Both the position numbers and the translations under genes were made by a program. The notes beneath the pieces are model-generated. The model had not been told where the DNA came from. It saw only the letters and a program-made list of their open reading frames with translations, and ran no database searches. From Piscicola geometra (taxonomy: Eukaryota; Annelida; Clitellata; Hirudinida; Piscicolidae): a stretch of DNA of 64,000 nucleotides. How positions within the stretch are numbered: the stretch's first letter is position 1; every line of letters starts with the position of its first letter. Location: NCBI GenBank assembly GCA_943735955.1, contig OX030958.1, forward strand, positions 7,813,126 through 7,877,125, written 5' to 3'. Below, piece after piece: positions 24,301 through 34,140 of this stretch.

Positions 24301-27300
24301 AATGTTTGAAAGAGCACTGTATCAATTTCATTTTTTAAATGTGCTTTTCAAAGTTCAAAATAATGGTTGTTTCCCCATTTTTTCATCAGTCGCTTTAGGG
24401 CTTTTCACTATAACTTCAAGATTAACTTTTGCCTTAATTGAAACTTTCTTAAACGCACGTACACAACAACGGATATGTACGCACTGAAACCCAAAAGATT
24501 ACTCTTAGAAATGTGTGAAAATGTGTTGCTAAGTGTATGTGAATTGTGGTTTTACAAGTTGAATATAAGCTAAATTTATGTATTCTTTAATCTAACACAA
24601 ACATAATATATTCATATGATATACATGAAATAAATATAAGAGGATGTGATTGGATGGGGCCGAGTATATAAGGTCGTGCATGCGTGCCGGGAGCCTAGAT
24701 CGAAGGATAATGAATACACAGCTGATACCCACCAACGCCCCTGCAGACGGCGGTCAGAAGATTCTGGAAGGCTGGCAACACGGAGGAAAAAAGGTGGGAT
24801 TTTCGTTGGAGATTATTTATGGATTTGATGCTACATTAGGCTGCTTATTTGGTGTCATTATTTTATTTACAATAATATTTATTTGGTCGTATTTTTTTTT
24901 GGTGTAAATATAATAAATAAATGAATAAATAAGCAATAATTAAAATTTTTAAATGTTAAAGCACCCATCATTTCTGAAGAATGATAAACGAAGGGAAAAG
25001 AAAAAAACTGAAATGCAGAAAAAGGCAAAAGAATCGGTTCAAAAAGGTGATGAATGTCTTTCATTGGATCATCTGAGTGCATTTCATTCTTTAAAATAGA
25101 ATAGAATATTTAAATCAATTTTTTAACTGATGATAAAAACGTAAACTTGAAATGACTTATTATTAAATTATAAGAATTAATTGGTATTTTAATTATAATA
25201 TCTACATATAAGTTATTTCTTAAAATGAAAAAATCTAAATTTACAGCTCAAAGTGCTGACTCAAAAGTAATTGCTAACGGTGCTACAGAACCTAACAATG
25301 AGAAGACGAAAGAGGGTTTGTGGGTGGTGGTGATGATGATGATGATAAGAATGATGATGATGATGATTAAGATGATGGCTAAGAGGGCTACATGGGCGGT
25401 GATGATGATGATGAACGTAATGAGTTTTGCATGTGAATTATTCAGAATAATCTATCCTTACAAATATCGGCATTTTAGTGTATCGATATTGCATAAGATG
25501 TTTTGAGTGCAACAAATTATTGTATTAATTGCCAAGAAATTATGAAAACATTCGCCAAATCAACAGCGGAGCCAAAGAGAAAGACCAAAAAAGGTTTGTA
25601 ACCCGATGAATTCAAACTTTAGATCACTTTTTATCGCTCAACTTTTAAATGTCAGTCTGTCTGTCTGTGTGTCTGTCTGTCAGTCTGTCTGTTAGTCTGT
25701 CTGTCTGTTAGTCTGTCTGTCTGTTAGTCTGTCTGTCAGAGTGCCTAAGAATAAAATCATGGTCGTTGTTCTCTATTGTATGCCTGAAAAGTTTATGTTA
25801 CTGAAAAGTTCATGCATTCGTTCATGCATTTGTTCATGAACTTGCTCATGCATTAATTAACTAATTAATGAATTCGTTCTTTCATTCAACACTGCATTGA
25901 GTCGTTAATTCATGTATGAATTCACTCATCCATTAAACATTTCTTTGCTTGAATATAAATTCACTCATTAAAAAAAGGTATCAGTTCAAGGCAACGTAGG
26001 CGCATTTGTGACTTATTGTTTCGATAAAGTAGGCCTGTGCTCTTGTCTTATTCAGCATTTCAGACATTTATTGTCTCTTCTACCTACGTAAGACTTAAGC
26101 CATGAGCAGACTGCACTTTTCTCAAGCTTGCCACTTCTTTTCAATACCTCGACGTTGTCCGCACACTACGATGATCACTTACCACTTCTTCCTACACCAC
26201 TGCCACCATTACACCATAGATAATATATAATAATAAAATAAATCAACTACACCACACATGCCAACACCTCACTTCTTCCACCACACCTCCAGACACCACA
26301 CTACCGAACACCACACCACCAAACACTACACCACCGAACACCACACCACCGAACACCACACCTCACCACTATCAACCAACCACCACACTTTCAAACAGCC
26401 AATCACCATCTCCACACTTCCAAACACCTTATCTCCAAACACTTCACCACTATCACCACACCTCATCACTTCCAAAAACCACACCACCCAACGCCACACT
26501 ACCAATCTCCCACCACTACCACCCCCACCAACCAATCACACCACTACCAACCAACCAACCACTGATCACTACCAAACAACCACTTCACCACCAGTTCCAC
26601 CATACCACCAATCACCACGCTTTCAACCAAAACTCACCCCACCAACCAAAACCAAATCAAGCACCCACGCCAACCAAAACCAAATCAACCACCCCCACCA
26701 ACCAAAACCAAATCAACCACCCCCGCCAACCAAAACCAAATCAAGCACCCACACCAACCAAAACCAAATCAAGCACCCCCACCAACCAAAACCAAATCAA
26801 GCACCCACGCCAACCAAAACCAAATCAACCACCCCCACCAACCAAAACCAAATCAACCACCCCCGCCAACCAAAACCAAATCAAGCACCCACACCAACCA
26901 AAACCAAATCAAGCACCCCCACCAACCAAAACCAAATCAAGCACCCACGCCAACCAAAACCAAATCAACCACCCCCACCAACCAAAACCAAATCAACCAC
27001 CCCCGCCAACCAAAACCAAATCAACCACCCCCACCAACCAAAACCAAATCAACCACCCCCGCCAACCAAAACCAAATCAAGCACCCACACCAACCAAAAC
27101 CAAATCAAGCACCCACAGACCGCAAGGAGATTAAGCGAGCGGACAGCAGGGCCTCTGTCTCGTCGTCAGGCGTCGACAAGTCCTGCAAGGAACTCCTCAG
27201 GCATTCCAGCGCCCTCGAACGCTCCAAGCTCACCCTCAAGGAACACTTCGACAGGTGGAATGGGGGTGCTTTGCAGGGGGTGCTTTGTAATGGACTTGGG

Positions 27301-30300
27301 GTGGGTACTTTTAGGGGGTGCTTTTGGCGATCCCCATTTTAAATGATTTTAATGTTTTTAGGGATGGTAGCAAACTTTTGAGATTGGCATCGTCACCATT
27401 CCTAGTTCTCATATTTATTTCGCCTATCAAACATAAATAATAATAATAATAATAAATACTTTTCTTCATAGGTGTTTATTATTTTAATCATTTTTATTTT
27501 GTAAGAAAAATAATTTAAAACTTGTTTTCCCGCTTTACTTTATGTGAGTTTAATCATCATCATCATCACTACGATCCCACTATGACGGCACCCCATGCGA
27601 TGACTTGCAGGTCGTACAAACGGGTGTCTGAGGTCTTCAAGGAGTTGAGGAAGGAGTGAGTGCTTGTTGTACGTCTGCTTGTATGCTTGCTTGTACGTCT
27701 TCTTGTATGCCTGCTTGTATGCCTGCTCGTACACGTAGTTGTTGTTGCGTTGTTGTATGCTTGGTGATAGTTGTTGTGTTGTTGTTGTACACGTTGTAGT
27801 TTTTGTTGCTTAGTAGTTTCCATGGAGAAGTTTAATGCGCCTTAAATGGTACACTTTGTAAAACGATGCAAAATTTCTGATTGTTGTTTGTGAAACTTCG
27901 CTTGCGACATTTCAATAAGTTTAACACCAACAACAAAACCAACAACATCACCAACACCAAAAAACAAAAACAAAGCGTACATCACCAACATACACTCTAC
28001 AAACAACAACAAAGCCAACAACAACATCAACAACAACACCACTAAGGATGCTGGAGAGGGAGGCTGTCTTGGTTTCTCAACTGGATGAAAGAAAACTCAA
28101 AGCCAGTCAGTATCACGTGATGATGCATGATGATGATGATGATGACGATGATGATGATGATGATGACGACGACGACGATGATGATGATGATGAAGACGAC
28201 GAAGATAATCATAATAATAATATTCATCAACCCATACCTCAATACAATCTCTCCCAACAATCGTCTATGTCCCCGCTCGATTGAAATTTCCATCGACGCA
28301 GATGGGGTGATGAGCGCCTATGGCTCGTTGTGTGCGGGTTTGAAAATACGCACTGACCGGGTGGCGTCGATGTCTGAGGCGCAAGTGGAGGAGTTGAGGA
28401 ACGAGATTAAGGTGTGGATTGGATAGGAGGGATTGGTGTGGTGTGTAGAGGTGTGGTGGGATGTGTAAGGGTGTGGTGTGGTTGGAAGTGTGATGTGGTG
28501 GGTAGGGTACTGTGGTGTGATGTTGTGGGTAGTGGTGTGGTGTGTACTAGGCCACTTAGGCTGAAAATATTCATTCGTGCTTTTGGGCTAGAAGGTTGTT
28601 GGTTGCACTTGAACTAAGAACCATTAATCATTGGTCAAGGCGAGAGTTATTACCCACTCGGCTTCCCGTTCACTGATGAGATTGAATGGCCTCCAAACTA
28701 AACGTGAAATCAGTTCCTGCATACGCTCCGATCATCTCACGAATAAAAACACCACCACTGCATCATCTCACGAACATCAACACCTTCTACCACCACTGCA
28801 TCATTTCACGAACATCGACACCTCCTTCCACCACCACTGCATCATCTCACTAACATCAACACCTCCTTCCACCACTACTGCATCATTTCACGAACATCGA
28901 CACCTCCTTCTACCACCACTGCATCATTTCACGAACATCAACAACACCTTCCACCACCACTGCTGCCCCACATAGAACTTGTCGATTGAGCGCAAGCAGC
29001 TGGACGAGACGGCGCAGAGGACGTGGTTCACATGCAACTTCACTTCCCTCCTCGAGGCCGTTCGAACCTTTGGAGAAGGTCCGTTTATTCTTATGAGGAA
29101 CTAAATAACAAATAATTTAAAGTCCGTTATGGCTTGGGAGGCACTATTGAGTGACTTTGATGAAATAATAAAAATAATAATTGATTAATTGATTGGATGT
29201 GTTTTGTATTTTAATCACTCCATTAATAGAAATATAAATTAGCAAATTATAATAAATTATGAATTTTAATCTTTAAATTCATCAGTTACTTCCGAAAAAG
29301 TCACATCCGAATCGCAATTACTTGCACAAGCCTCCACGCCAGTCTCCACGAGCGGGAAAGACGTAAAACTATCACAAAATCCATCTCCTGTCTCCAGCAC
29401 GTTATTTAATCGTTTATTAATTATTTTAATATTGAATATAATTTATTTCAAAGCATAAATTGCTTTTGATGTATTTAATATTTAATTTATTTCATTAATA
29501 TGCATATATAGTTAAATATTTTTCCATGAGTTTTATTAGTTGTAGTAATGCTTGCTTCTACGAAAAGTTTGAGTGCCTCAACAGCAGCCGTGATATTGTT
29601 TGTAGTTGTAAAAATGTTTCTTACTTTTAAAAATATACATTGGCGCAAATCAACGTATCATAAATCGATTTTGTTGATAGGCAATACTTTTTTGAAGCAG
29701 TTTTTCCACAACCTTCTAAATAAATTTATATTAAATAATCTACAAATAACTTTTGTTTTTAATTTGTACTATAGAAGATGAATTTATCTCATTAGATTTC
29801 TATGTTTAAAGATGTTAATCCATTAAGGGCGTTATAGTTATTAGTTTGATGATGATGATGTTGAGGGTGAGGACGATGATGATGACGGTAATGATGATGA
29901 TGATGATTATGATGACCCTCTAGAAGAAGCAGTGGGCGCATCAGCATTGATCCTGGCCCAGTCCGACAACCTCACCAGGTATGAACAACAGACGCGACTA
30001 AAGGCCCAATCCCTTGAAGTAACGACCAAGAAAGTTGGGCACAGTGATGTCGTTATCACAAGTGACAAAGTAACAAATCATAATGGAGACAAAATAGATG
30101 TTGATGTTGAAAAAAGTGAGATTAATCTTGAAAGTGTCGTCGTTAAGGTTGAAGAAACCAATAAACCGGAAGGAAGAAATTTGAATAACCAGAGAAACAT
30201 TAATAATAGAACTAATAGTAAACTTTCTAAAAAAAGTAATAGTAACACTAGAATAAAAAATAACATTAGCGACCAACAAAACCACGATAAAGTGGCCAAG

Positions 30301-31218
30301 AGTGGCGCCCAAAATTCAAACACTCTCACATTTGTTAATAAACAAATTGCCGATGATTCACCCACAAACCATAAACACCATACTGTTAGTCAGCGTAACG
30401 AACCAAAAATAACGGACCAAAAACATAGCGGATCAAAATTAACGGACCAAAAACGCAATAGACCCAAACTCGAGAACCAAAAGCACACCGAACCCGGAGT
30501 AACGGAGCAAAAACACAATGGGCGAACACATGAAGACCAAAAACACACCGAACCCAGAATAACGGACCGAACACACAACGGACTCAATAATGAGAACCAA
30601 AAACTAAACGGACCCAAACATGAAGACCAAACACTTAACGAACCCAGAATAACGGACCAAAAGGACATTGGAGTGAAAATAACGGACCAAATAGATAACG
30701 GATCTAAGCATGAGGACCAAAAACACAACAGATCCAACCATGACGATCAAAAAGACAACGAACCTAAGAATGAGAACCAACGGACTGAAATACAAGCAGG
30801 GCGTTCTGATTCTGCCAAGAAGCAAACGAGCAAAAGAGGAGGAAAAGGAAATGCAGGTGTGTTTGTTTTCAGGGCATTGGCAATCAGTTTGTTGAATTTT
30901 ATCGCTGCTGTTTATAAGATGCTGTTCTTATGTTATGATTTCAGGCCCCCAAAATGATTATTATAATTATTATATTTATTATTTCTACTTTAATTAAATA
31001 TCGTTAATAATCTTTTTTGTTTTCATACTAAAGCAAAAGAAAAAGAGTCCAGCGAGAAACTTTCCAATGGACTTGGTGCTGCTGATGTGGCTGCTGCTAC
31101 TACTGCTGATGACGCTGGTGGTGGCAGTGGTGGTAGTCTTGATTGGAACGGGGAGGGCATGGTATTCAGTCGAAAGACGGACACTAGTACAGTGATCAAT
31201 GGCACTGTGGAACATTAG
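21312..31218 (+). CDS. SPATS2: SPATS2 / SPATS2L orthologue (14 exons)
   Basis: Exons: 21312-21344, 21572-21680, 24747-24793, 24980-25046, 25247-25315, 25567-25593, 27119-27254, 27611-27655, 28047-28105, 28302-28411, 28976-29078, 29286-~29411, ~29924-30856, 31034-31218. Phases agree throughout. MSLTEQEIQKKVKETKKHIP matches the human N-terminus (VKEKIYAVRSVVPNKSNNEI); DGGQKILEGWQHGGKK matches DGSAIQVLKEWNMTGKKK. The coiled-coil core also matches: CKELLRHSSALERSKLTLKE (VKDLQRCTVSLTRYRVMIKE), VFKELRKEMLEREAVLVSQL, SMSEAQVEELRNEIK and WFTCNFTSLLEAVRTFGE. SPATS2 proteins are cytoplasmic, RNA-associated and poorly characterised; the N-terminal segment is UBA-like. The C-terminus here diverges: exon 13 carries thirteen 10-residue repeats. 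The end of exon 12 and start of exon 13 were set by phase and are the least certain. About 680 residues. Confidence 0.92.
22425..22500. repeat. Dispersed repeat family A, copy 2
   Basis: Contains ACAACGACGAATATTATTAA then GTGGCGTAAACCCGGACGGG. It is related to copies at 10520-10590, 28550-28690, 36288-36430 and 42355-42415. Confidence 0.6.
22870..23580 (-). mobile_element. Decayed non-LTR retrotransposon, endonuclease region
   Basis: The minus-strand translation of 23220-23560 reads RKSQLVIYRKTTEEIDQIAI, then WKSITNCRAYN and GSDHKVVSAQF. This is the typical C-terminal part of a LINE APE-type endonuclease (IDYI..S.RW...D.R......SDH.LV). The adjacent frame 22916-23212 (IYKHWMRHQNPEEA, SPSTLALLNG) is the linker that follows in such elements. 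The reading frame is interrupted and no reverse transcriptase follows, so the copy is dead. It is antisense to SPATS2. Confidence 0.7.
23600..23990 (-). mobile_element. Possible 5' part of the same LINE remnant
   Basis: GC-richer than its surroundings and continuous with the endonuclease remnant. Two direct repeats (agtgcctttttccgtggca near 23646, agtgcttttttcgtggca near 23750) lie inside. No domain is recognised, so assignment rests on position and base composition only. Confidence 0.3.
24085..24152 (+). repeat. 12-15-bp minisatellite (AGTGGCACTAGT)
   Basis: Five to six copies of AGTTGTACTAGT / AGTGGCACTAGT in SPATS2 intron 2. Confidence 0.85.
25653..25738 (+). repeat. (GTCT)n microsatellite
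   Basis: GTCTGTCTGTCT with GTTA and GTCA interruptions, shortly after the donor of SPATS2 exon 6. Confidence 0.9.
25800..25985 (+). repeat. Degenerate TTCATGCATT-type repeat
   Basis: Loose repetition of TTCATGCATT, ATTAATTAAC and TTCACTCATT motifs. No coding potential. Confidence 0.5.
26270..27118 (+). repeat. C/A-rich 28-bp minisatellite ending at a SPATS2 acceptor
   Basis: From 26640 about 17 copies of a 28-bp unit containing CCAACCAAAACCAAATCAAC. 26270-26630 is looser ACCACACC-type sequence. The unit length is not a multiple of 3 and all three forward frames lack stops, which gives a 362-codon artefact frame. It ends in CCCACAG, the acceptor of exon 7 (27119). Confidence 0.93.
27656..28046 (+). 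repeat. SPATS2 intron 8: (GCTTGTATGC)n/(GTTGTT)n at donor, (CAACAA)n at acceptor
   Basis: The donor GTGAGTGCTTGT is followed by CTTGTATGCCTG-type repeats and GTTGTTGTT. The last 120 bp are ACAACAACATC repeats ending at the TAAG acceptor of exon 9. The two ends are complementary. Confidence 0.75.
28106..28215 (+). repeat. (GAT)n microsatellite next to a SPATS2 donor
   Basis: GATGATGATGACGATGATGA, starting within 20 bp of the GTCAGT donor of exon 28047-28105. Confidence 0.9.
28412..28545 (+). repeat. G/T-rich (GTGTGGT)n run at a SPATS2 donor
   Basis: GTGTGGATTGG then repeated GTGTGGTG/GGTAGTGG units, starting at the donor of exon 28302-28411. Confidence 0.75.
28547..28700. repeat. Dispersed repeat family A, copy 3
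   Basis: Carries CTAGGCCACTTAGGCTG followed by ATTCATTCGTGCTTTTGGGC and TTGGTTGCACTTGAACTA, in the same order as the copy at 36288-36430. Confidence 0.65.
28750..28970 (+). repeat. About 40-bp minisatellite before a SPATS2 acceptor
   Basis: Five to six copies of a unit containing CATCATTTCACGAACATC then CACCTTCCACCACCACTG, C/A-rich, ending a few bases before the CATAG acceptor of exon 28976-29078. Confidence 0.88.
30397..30786 (+). repeat. Coding 30-bp minisatellite in SPATS2 exon 13
   Basis: Thirteen in-frame 10-residue units such as NEPKITDQKH, TEPRITDRTH, NGPKHEDQTL and NEPKNENQRT, all within one exon. Units are diverged but never out of frame and contain no stop, which supports purifying selection on the frame. 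Confidence 0.85.
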
Positions 31219-32980
31219 TGGGTGGTTTTGAATAGGGGTGATTTTGTTTAGGTCCGATGTGAATAGGGGCCATGTTTAGTGGTGATTGTACTTTGGTTTT
31301 AAGCTGCAAGGGTGTTGTTACATTAAATAGGGGTGAATTGTATAGTTCGATTGAAAACTTGAAATGTTGAGATTATTCGGGTTTATATTTTTCCGGTTTT
31401 ATCAGCTTCAGACTCATTCACATATATGAATATTCATATACATATATATTAAGAGAGGACCAATTTAAACAAAAAAATAACTTTGTAAAACCACTTCGGA
31501 ATCACACTAAAAACATTTGCCATATCGCATCATCATCAACAACTCCATAGAAAACATGTTACGTGTTAGCTGCAATGCAAATGTCGAATGTAACTTGTTG
31601 AGAGAATACTTCTTATTGATCTTCCTTCAGAACCACTTGGTCCCTGAACAGACCACTGTGTTACTTCCTTCTTACCAAATCTTTTTTTTGGCTTCTTCAT
31701 TTTTGTTAACTCATTGTTTGACAAATCCATTCGTTAACCATTCAAATAGGTTTCGTAATTTTATTTTTATTAGAATGTATGTGATAATAAACTGAAATAA
31801 TTTCTCTTTCTCAACTGCCTAATGCGGAATTGCCTACATTTAATGACTTTAAAAGCCGGAGATGATGATGATGATGATTCTGCTGATAAAAGTGTTTTTG
31901 CGTAGGAATTCAAAGAAACTTCAACATAACTTTCTGAAGCCCTTGAGTTAATTTTAAAGTTTATTTTTCGATAAACTAAAATTTCCAACACTAATACTGC
32001 TTTTTGATGATAATATATATACATTTATACGCTCACTTATTCATCATAAACATTCGAAAAGGGGCCTAGTTTCTTGGCCCTTAGTACCAAATGACTATGA
32101 TAAATGGTTCAGGCTGCGGTAACACTTGTTTCAATGAATACAGTTACATCTGAGTCACACCATTTAAGACTCTAATTTAAACAAACTCAACTGTTGTATT
32201 TCTTAGCATCATATGTAGATTTTGTTTATTTGCATTAATTTTCGACCAGAATAATGTGTTTTTTCCAATAAATTATAAATAATTGTGCTCCGTTAATTTC
32301 ATTTCAACGTATAGAAGCGCTATAGAGGCGCTCTTAGCGCATACTAGTGTTGATCATTTACTTTATCTCCTACTTTTTGTTTATTTTTATAAAGTTCATT
32401 GTTCGGCCTAGGCATTCTGTGTTCTTATCACTTCCTTGTAATACACTGGCTTCAATATTTTTATATTTAACTATTTTTTTCTCCACTATTTTTACATTAT
32501 TTAGCAATAGAATCTTTCTATATATTTTTTTAATATATTATGAATATAATTTATTCTTTTGATATGATAAATAGTTGAATTTAAAACTAGGAATTACTCA
32601 TTTATTTTAGATGTGATATTCGATTAGGGTTCTGCACACAATTGATTTTCAATAATTTCATTGCTGATATCATTTCTATTTTGGCTGGCTGTTTTGGTAT
32701 ATGCGTTGTTCATCAGTATTTTGGATTTTGCTTATCATATAGATTATCTAATTATATCCTTCATCTCAAGAACTTTTTACTTTTCAAAATAAAAAATAAT
32801 TATATTTAACTTTTTTTTTTAAATTATAATTTTGTTTCACTAATTATTTCTGCGCACATTTCTGGTTAGTATAGTAAATTTTTAAATATTTTTTTGTATC
32901 AATTATTTTTTAATTATTCATCAAAGTTTTTGAGGTAACAAGATCCAGGAATACTTTTGATTTAAATTTCGATAAACTAA
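31219..32980. other. SPATS2 3' flank and intergenic DNA
   Basis: AT-rich. Candidate poly(A) signal AATAAA at 31786-31791, 570 bases after the SPATS2 stop. A possible degraded family A copy lies at 32055-32130 and GCGCTATAGAGGCGCTC near 32315. No gene recognised. Confidence 0.4.
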
Positions 32981-32981
32981 A

Positions 32982-33041
<60 letters not shown>

Positions 33042-33093
33042 CACACACACACGCACACACACACACAGACACACATACACACACACACACACG
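32982..33093 (+). repeat. (CA)n microsatellite
   Basis: ACACAC with occasional ACAAAC and ACGCAC, isolated from any recognised exon. Confidence 0.95.
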
Positions 33094-33353
33094 TGAATGC
33101 ATTTCCTAAAGTCCATTTCTCACTTCGGCACACATCATGCCAAAGTTGCATAATTGAGCGCAATGTAGACTTTATCACTCTATTTTCTTTTAACTAAAAT
33201 AAATTTAAGGGTTTCATTAATTAAAAATAAATGCAATCTTTACTGTTATAGTATTTGATCTCATGTGATTAGTGAATTAGAATGTATTCACCAAGATGTC
33301 TACTATAAGCTACGAACCATATTAAACATCTACAGACTCAAGCAACCATATTC

Positions 33354-33432
33354 AAGATTAGTTGCAAAGAACATGAATACGAACTGTGCAGCAGTCTGAT
33401 TTGAAGTTGTCGCTGCCCGCCCATCTGCACAT
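33354..33432 (-). pseudogene. Truncated duplicate of the Ly6-like exon
   Basis: The minus-strand reading MCRWAGSDNFKSDCCT, then GTTCGTATTCAT, copies the Ly6-like exon at 34037-34140 (MCRWSSSDNFKSDCTCCT, GTTCGTATTCAT). Similarity includes about 22 bases of the following intron, so the copy was made at DNA level. It is cut off on the 5' side and lacks two codons including one cysteine, so it probably cannot contribute a working domain. Confidence 0.75.
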
Positions 33433-33720
33433 TTGGCTATATGAATTATTTATTTATTTATCTATTAAACACTTTATGTGACCGTTTCATCGTTATAAAG
33501 CTCTATATCAAGCCCTGTAACACTATTTTTGATAAAAACATCATAAACATTTTCATCTCTTTTTAAATAATCTAAAGATTATCTCTAGATATCTCTTAAA
33601 TAAATTATAATTAATAAATTAATAAAATAAACGTTAATCTGAAAATAAATAAATTGTGAATTACTAAAAGCAATTTAAAGGAATATAAAATGTATAGAAA
33701 TAAAATGCTGCATCTTGGCA

Positions 33721-34140
33721 TCAAGAAAATATGAATTGGACTAATTGAATGTTGGACAAGAGAGCGAGCAAGAAAAGGCTCGATTGATGGATGGCTGCGT
33801 GATTGCAGTAGTCAGAAATGCACGAATCATAGCCAGGTTTCGGCAGGCACGTCTCGTATACACTGGGCCCCTTCTCGCACCTCCGAAAAGCCTTATCTTT
33901 ACCGAATTCAACCTGTTTAATAAAAAAAAAGTTTATTTAATTAGGTTAAATTAATGGACAAAAATTATATTAATTTTATCTAACTTTATTAACCAAAGTC
34001 ATTTAACTTTTAGTCGCAAAGAAGATGAATACGAACTGTGCAGCAAGTGCAGTCTGATTTGAAGTTGTCGCTGCTCGACCATCTGCACATCGAGGTTTTG
34101 GGAGAAACACAGTCTGCGCAAACTATACTCTCGCACGATT
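33721..34140 (-). CDS. Ly6/three-finger GPI-anchored protein, last two exons
   Basis: Exons on the minus strand: 34037-34140 (starts in phase 1, ends in phase 0) and 33721-33912 (phase 0 to TGA). Joined they read SIVCADCVSPKTSMCRW, SDNFKSDCTCCT, then VEFGKDKAFRRCEKGPSVYE, TCLPKPGYDSC, ISDYCNHAA and a hydrophobic end SSLFLLALLSNIQLVQFIFS. Ten cysteines in Ly6/uPAR spacing, the terminal Asp-x-Cys-Asn motif and a C-terminal hydrophobic tail mark a small three-finger protein, probably GPI-anchored at the cell surface (quiver/boudin-like families in insects). One extra Cys lies just upstream (ESCES). The signal-peptide exon should lie above 34140 but was not identified, so the gene model is partial. 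Function unknown. Confidence 0.8.

Larger units (their letters stand above)
21681..24746. other. Large SPATS2 intron 2, hosting LINE debris and a dispersed repeat
   Basis: A 3.1-kb intron, unlike the short satellite-filled introns nearby. It contains a dispersed repeat (22425-22500), LINE remnants in antisense orientation (22870-23990) and a 12-bp minisatellite (24085-24152). The remainder is AT-rich. Confidence 0.6.

Noticed and set aside
26258..27346. 362-codon Pro/Asn/Gln/Thr frame
   Set aside because: 28-bp minisatellite artefact; the true exon inside it (27119-27254) is read in another frame and matches SPATS2.
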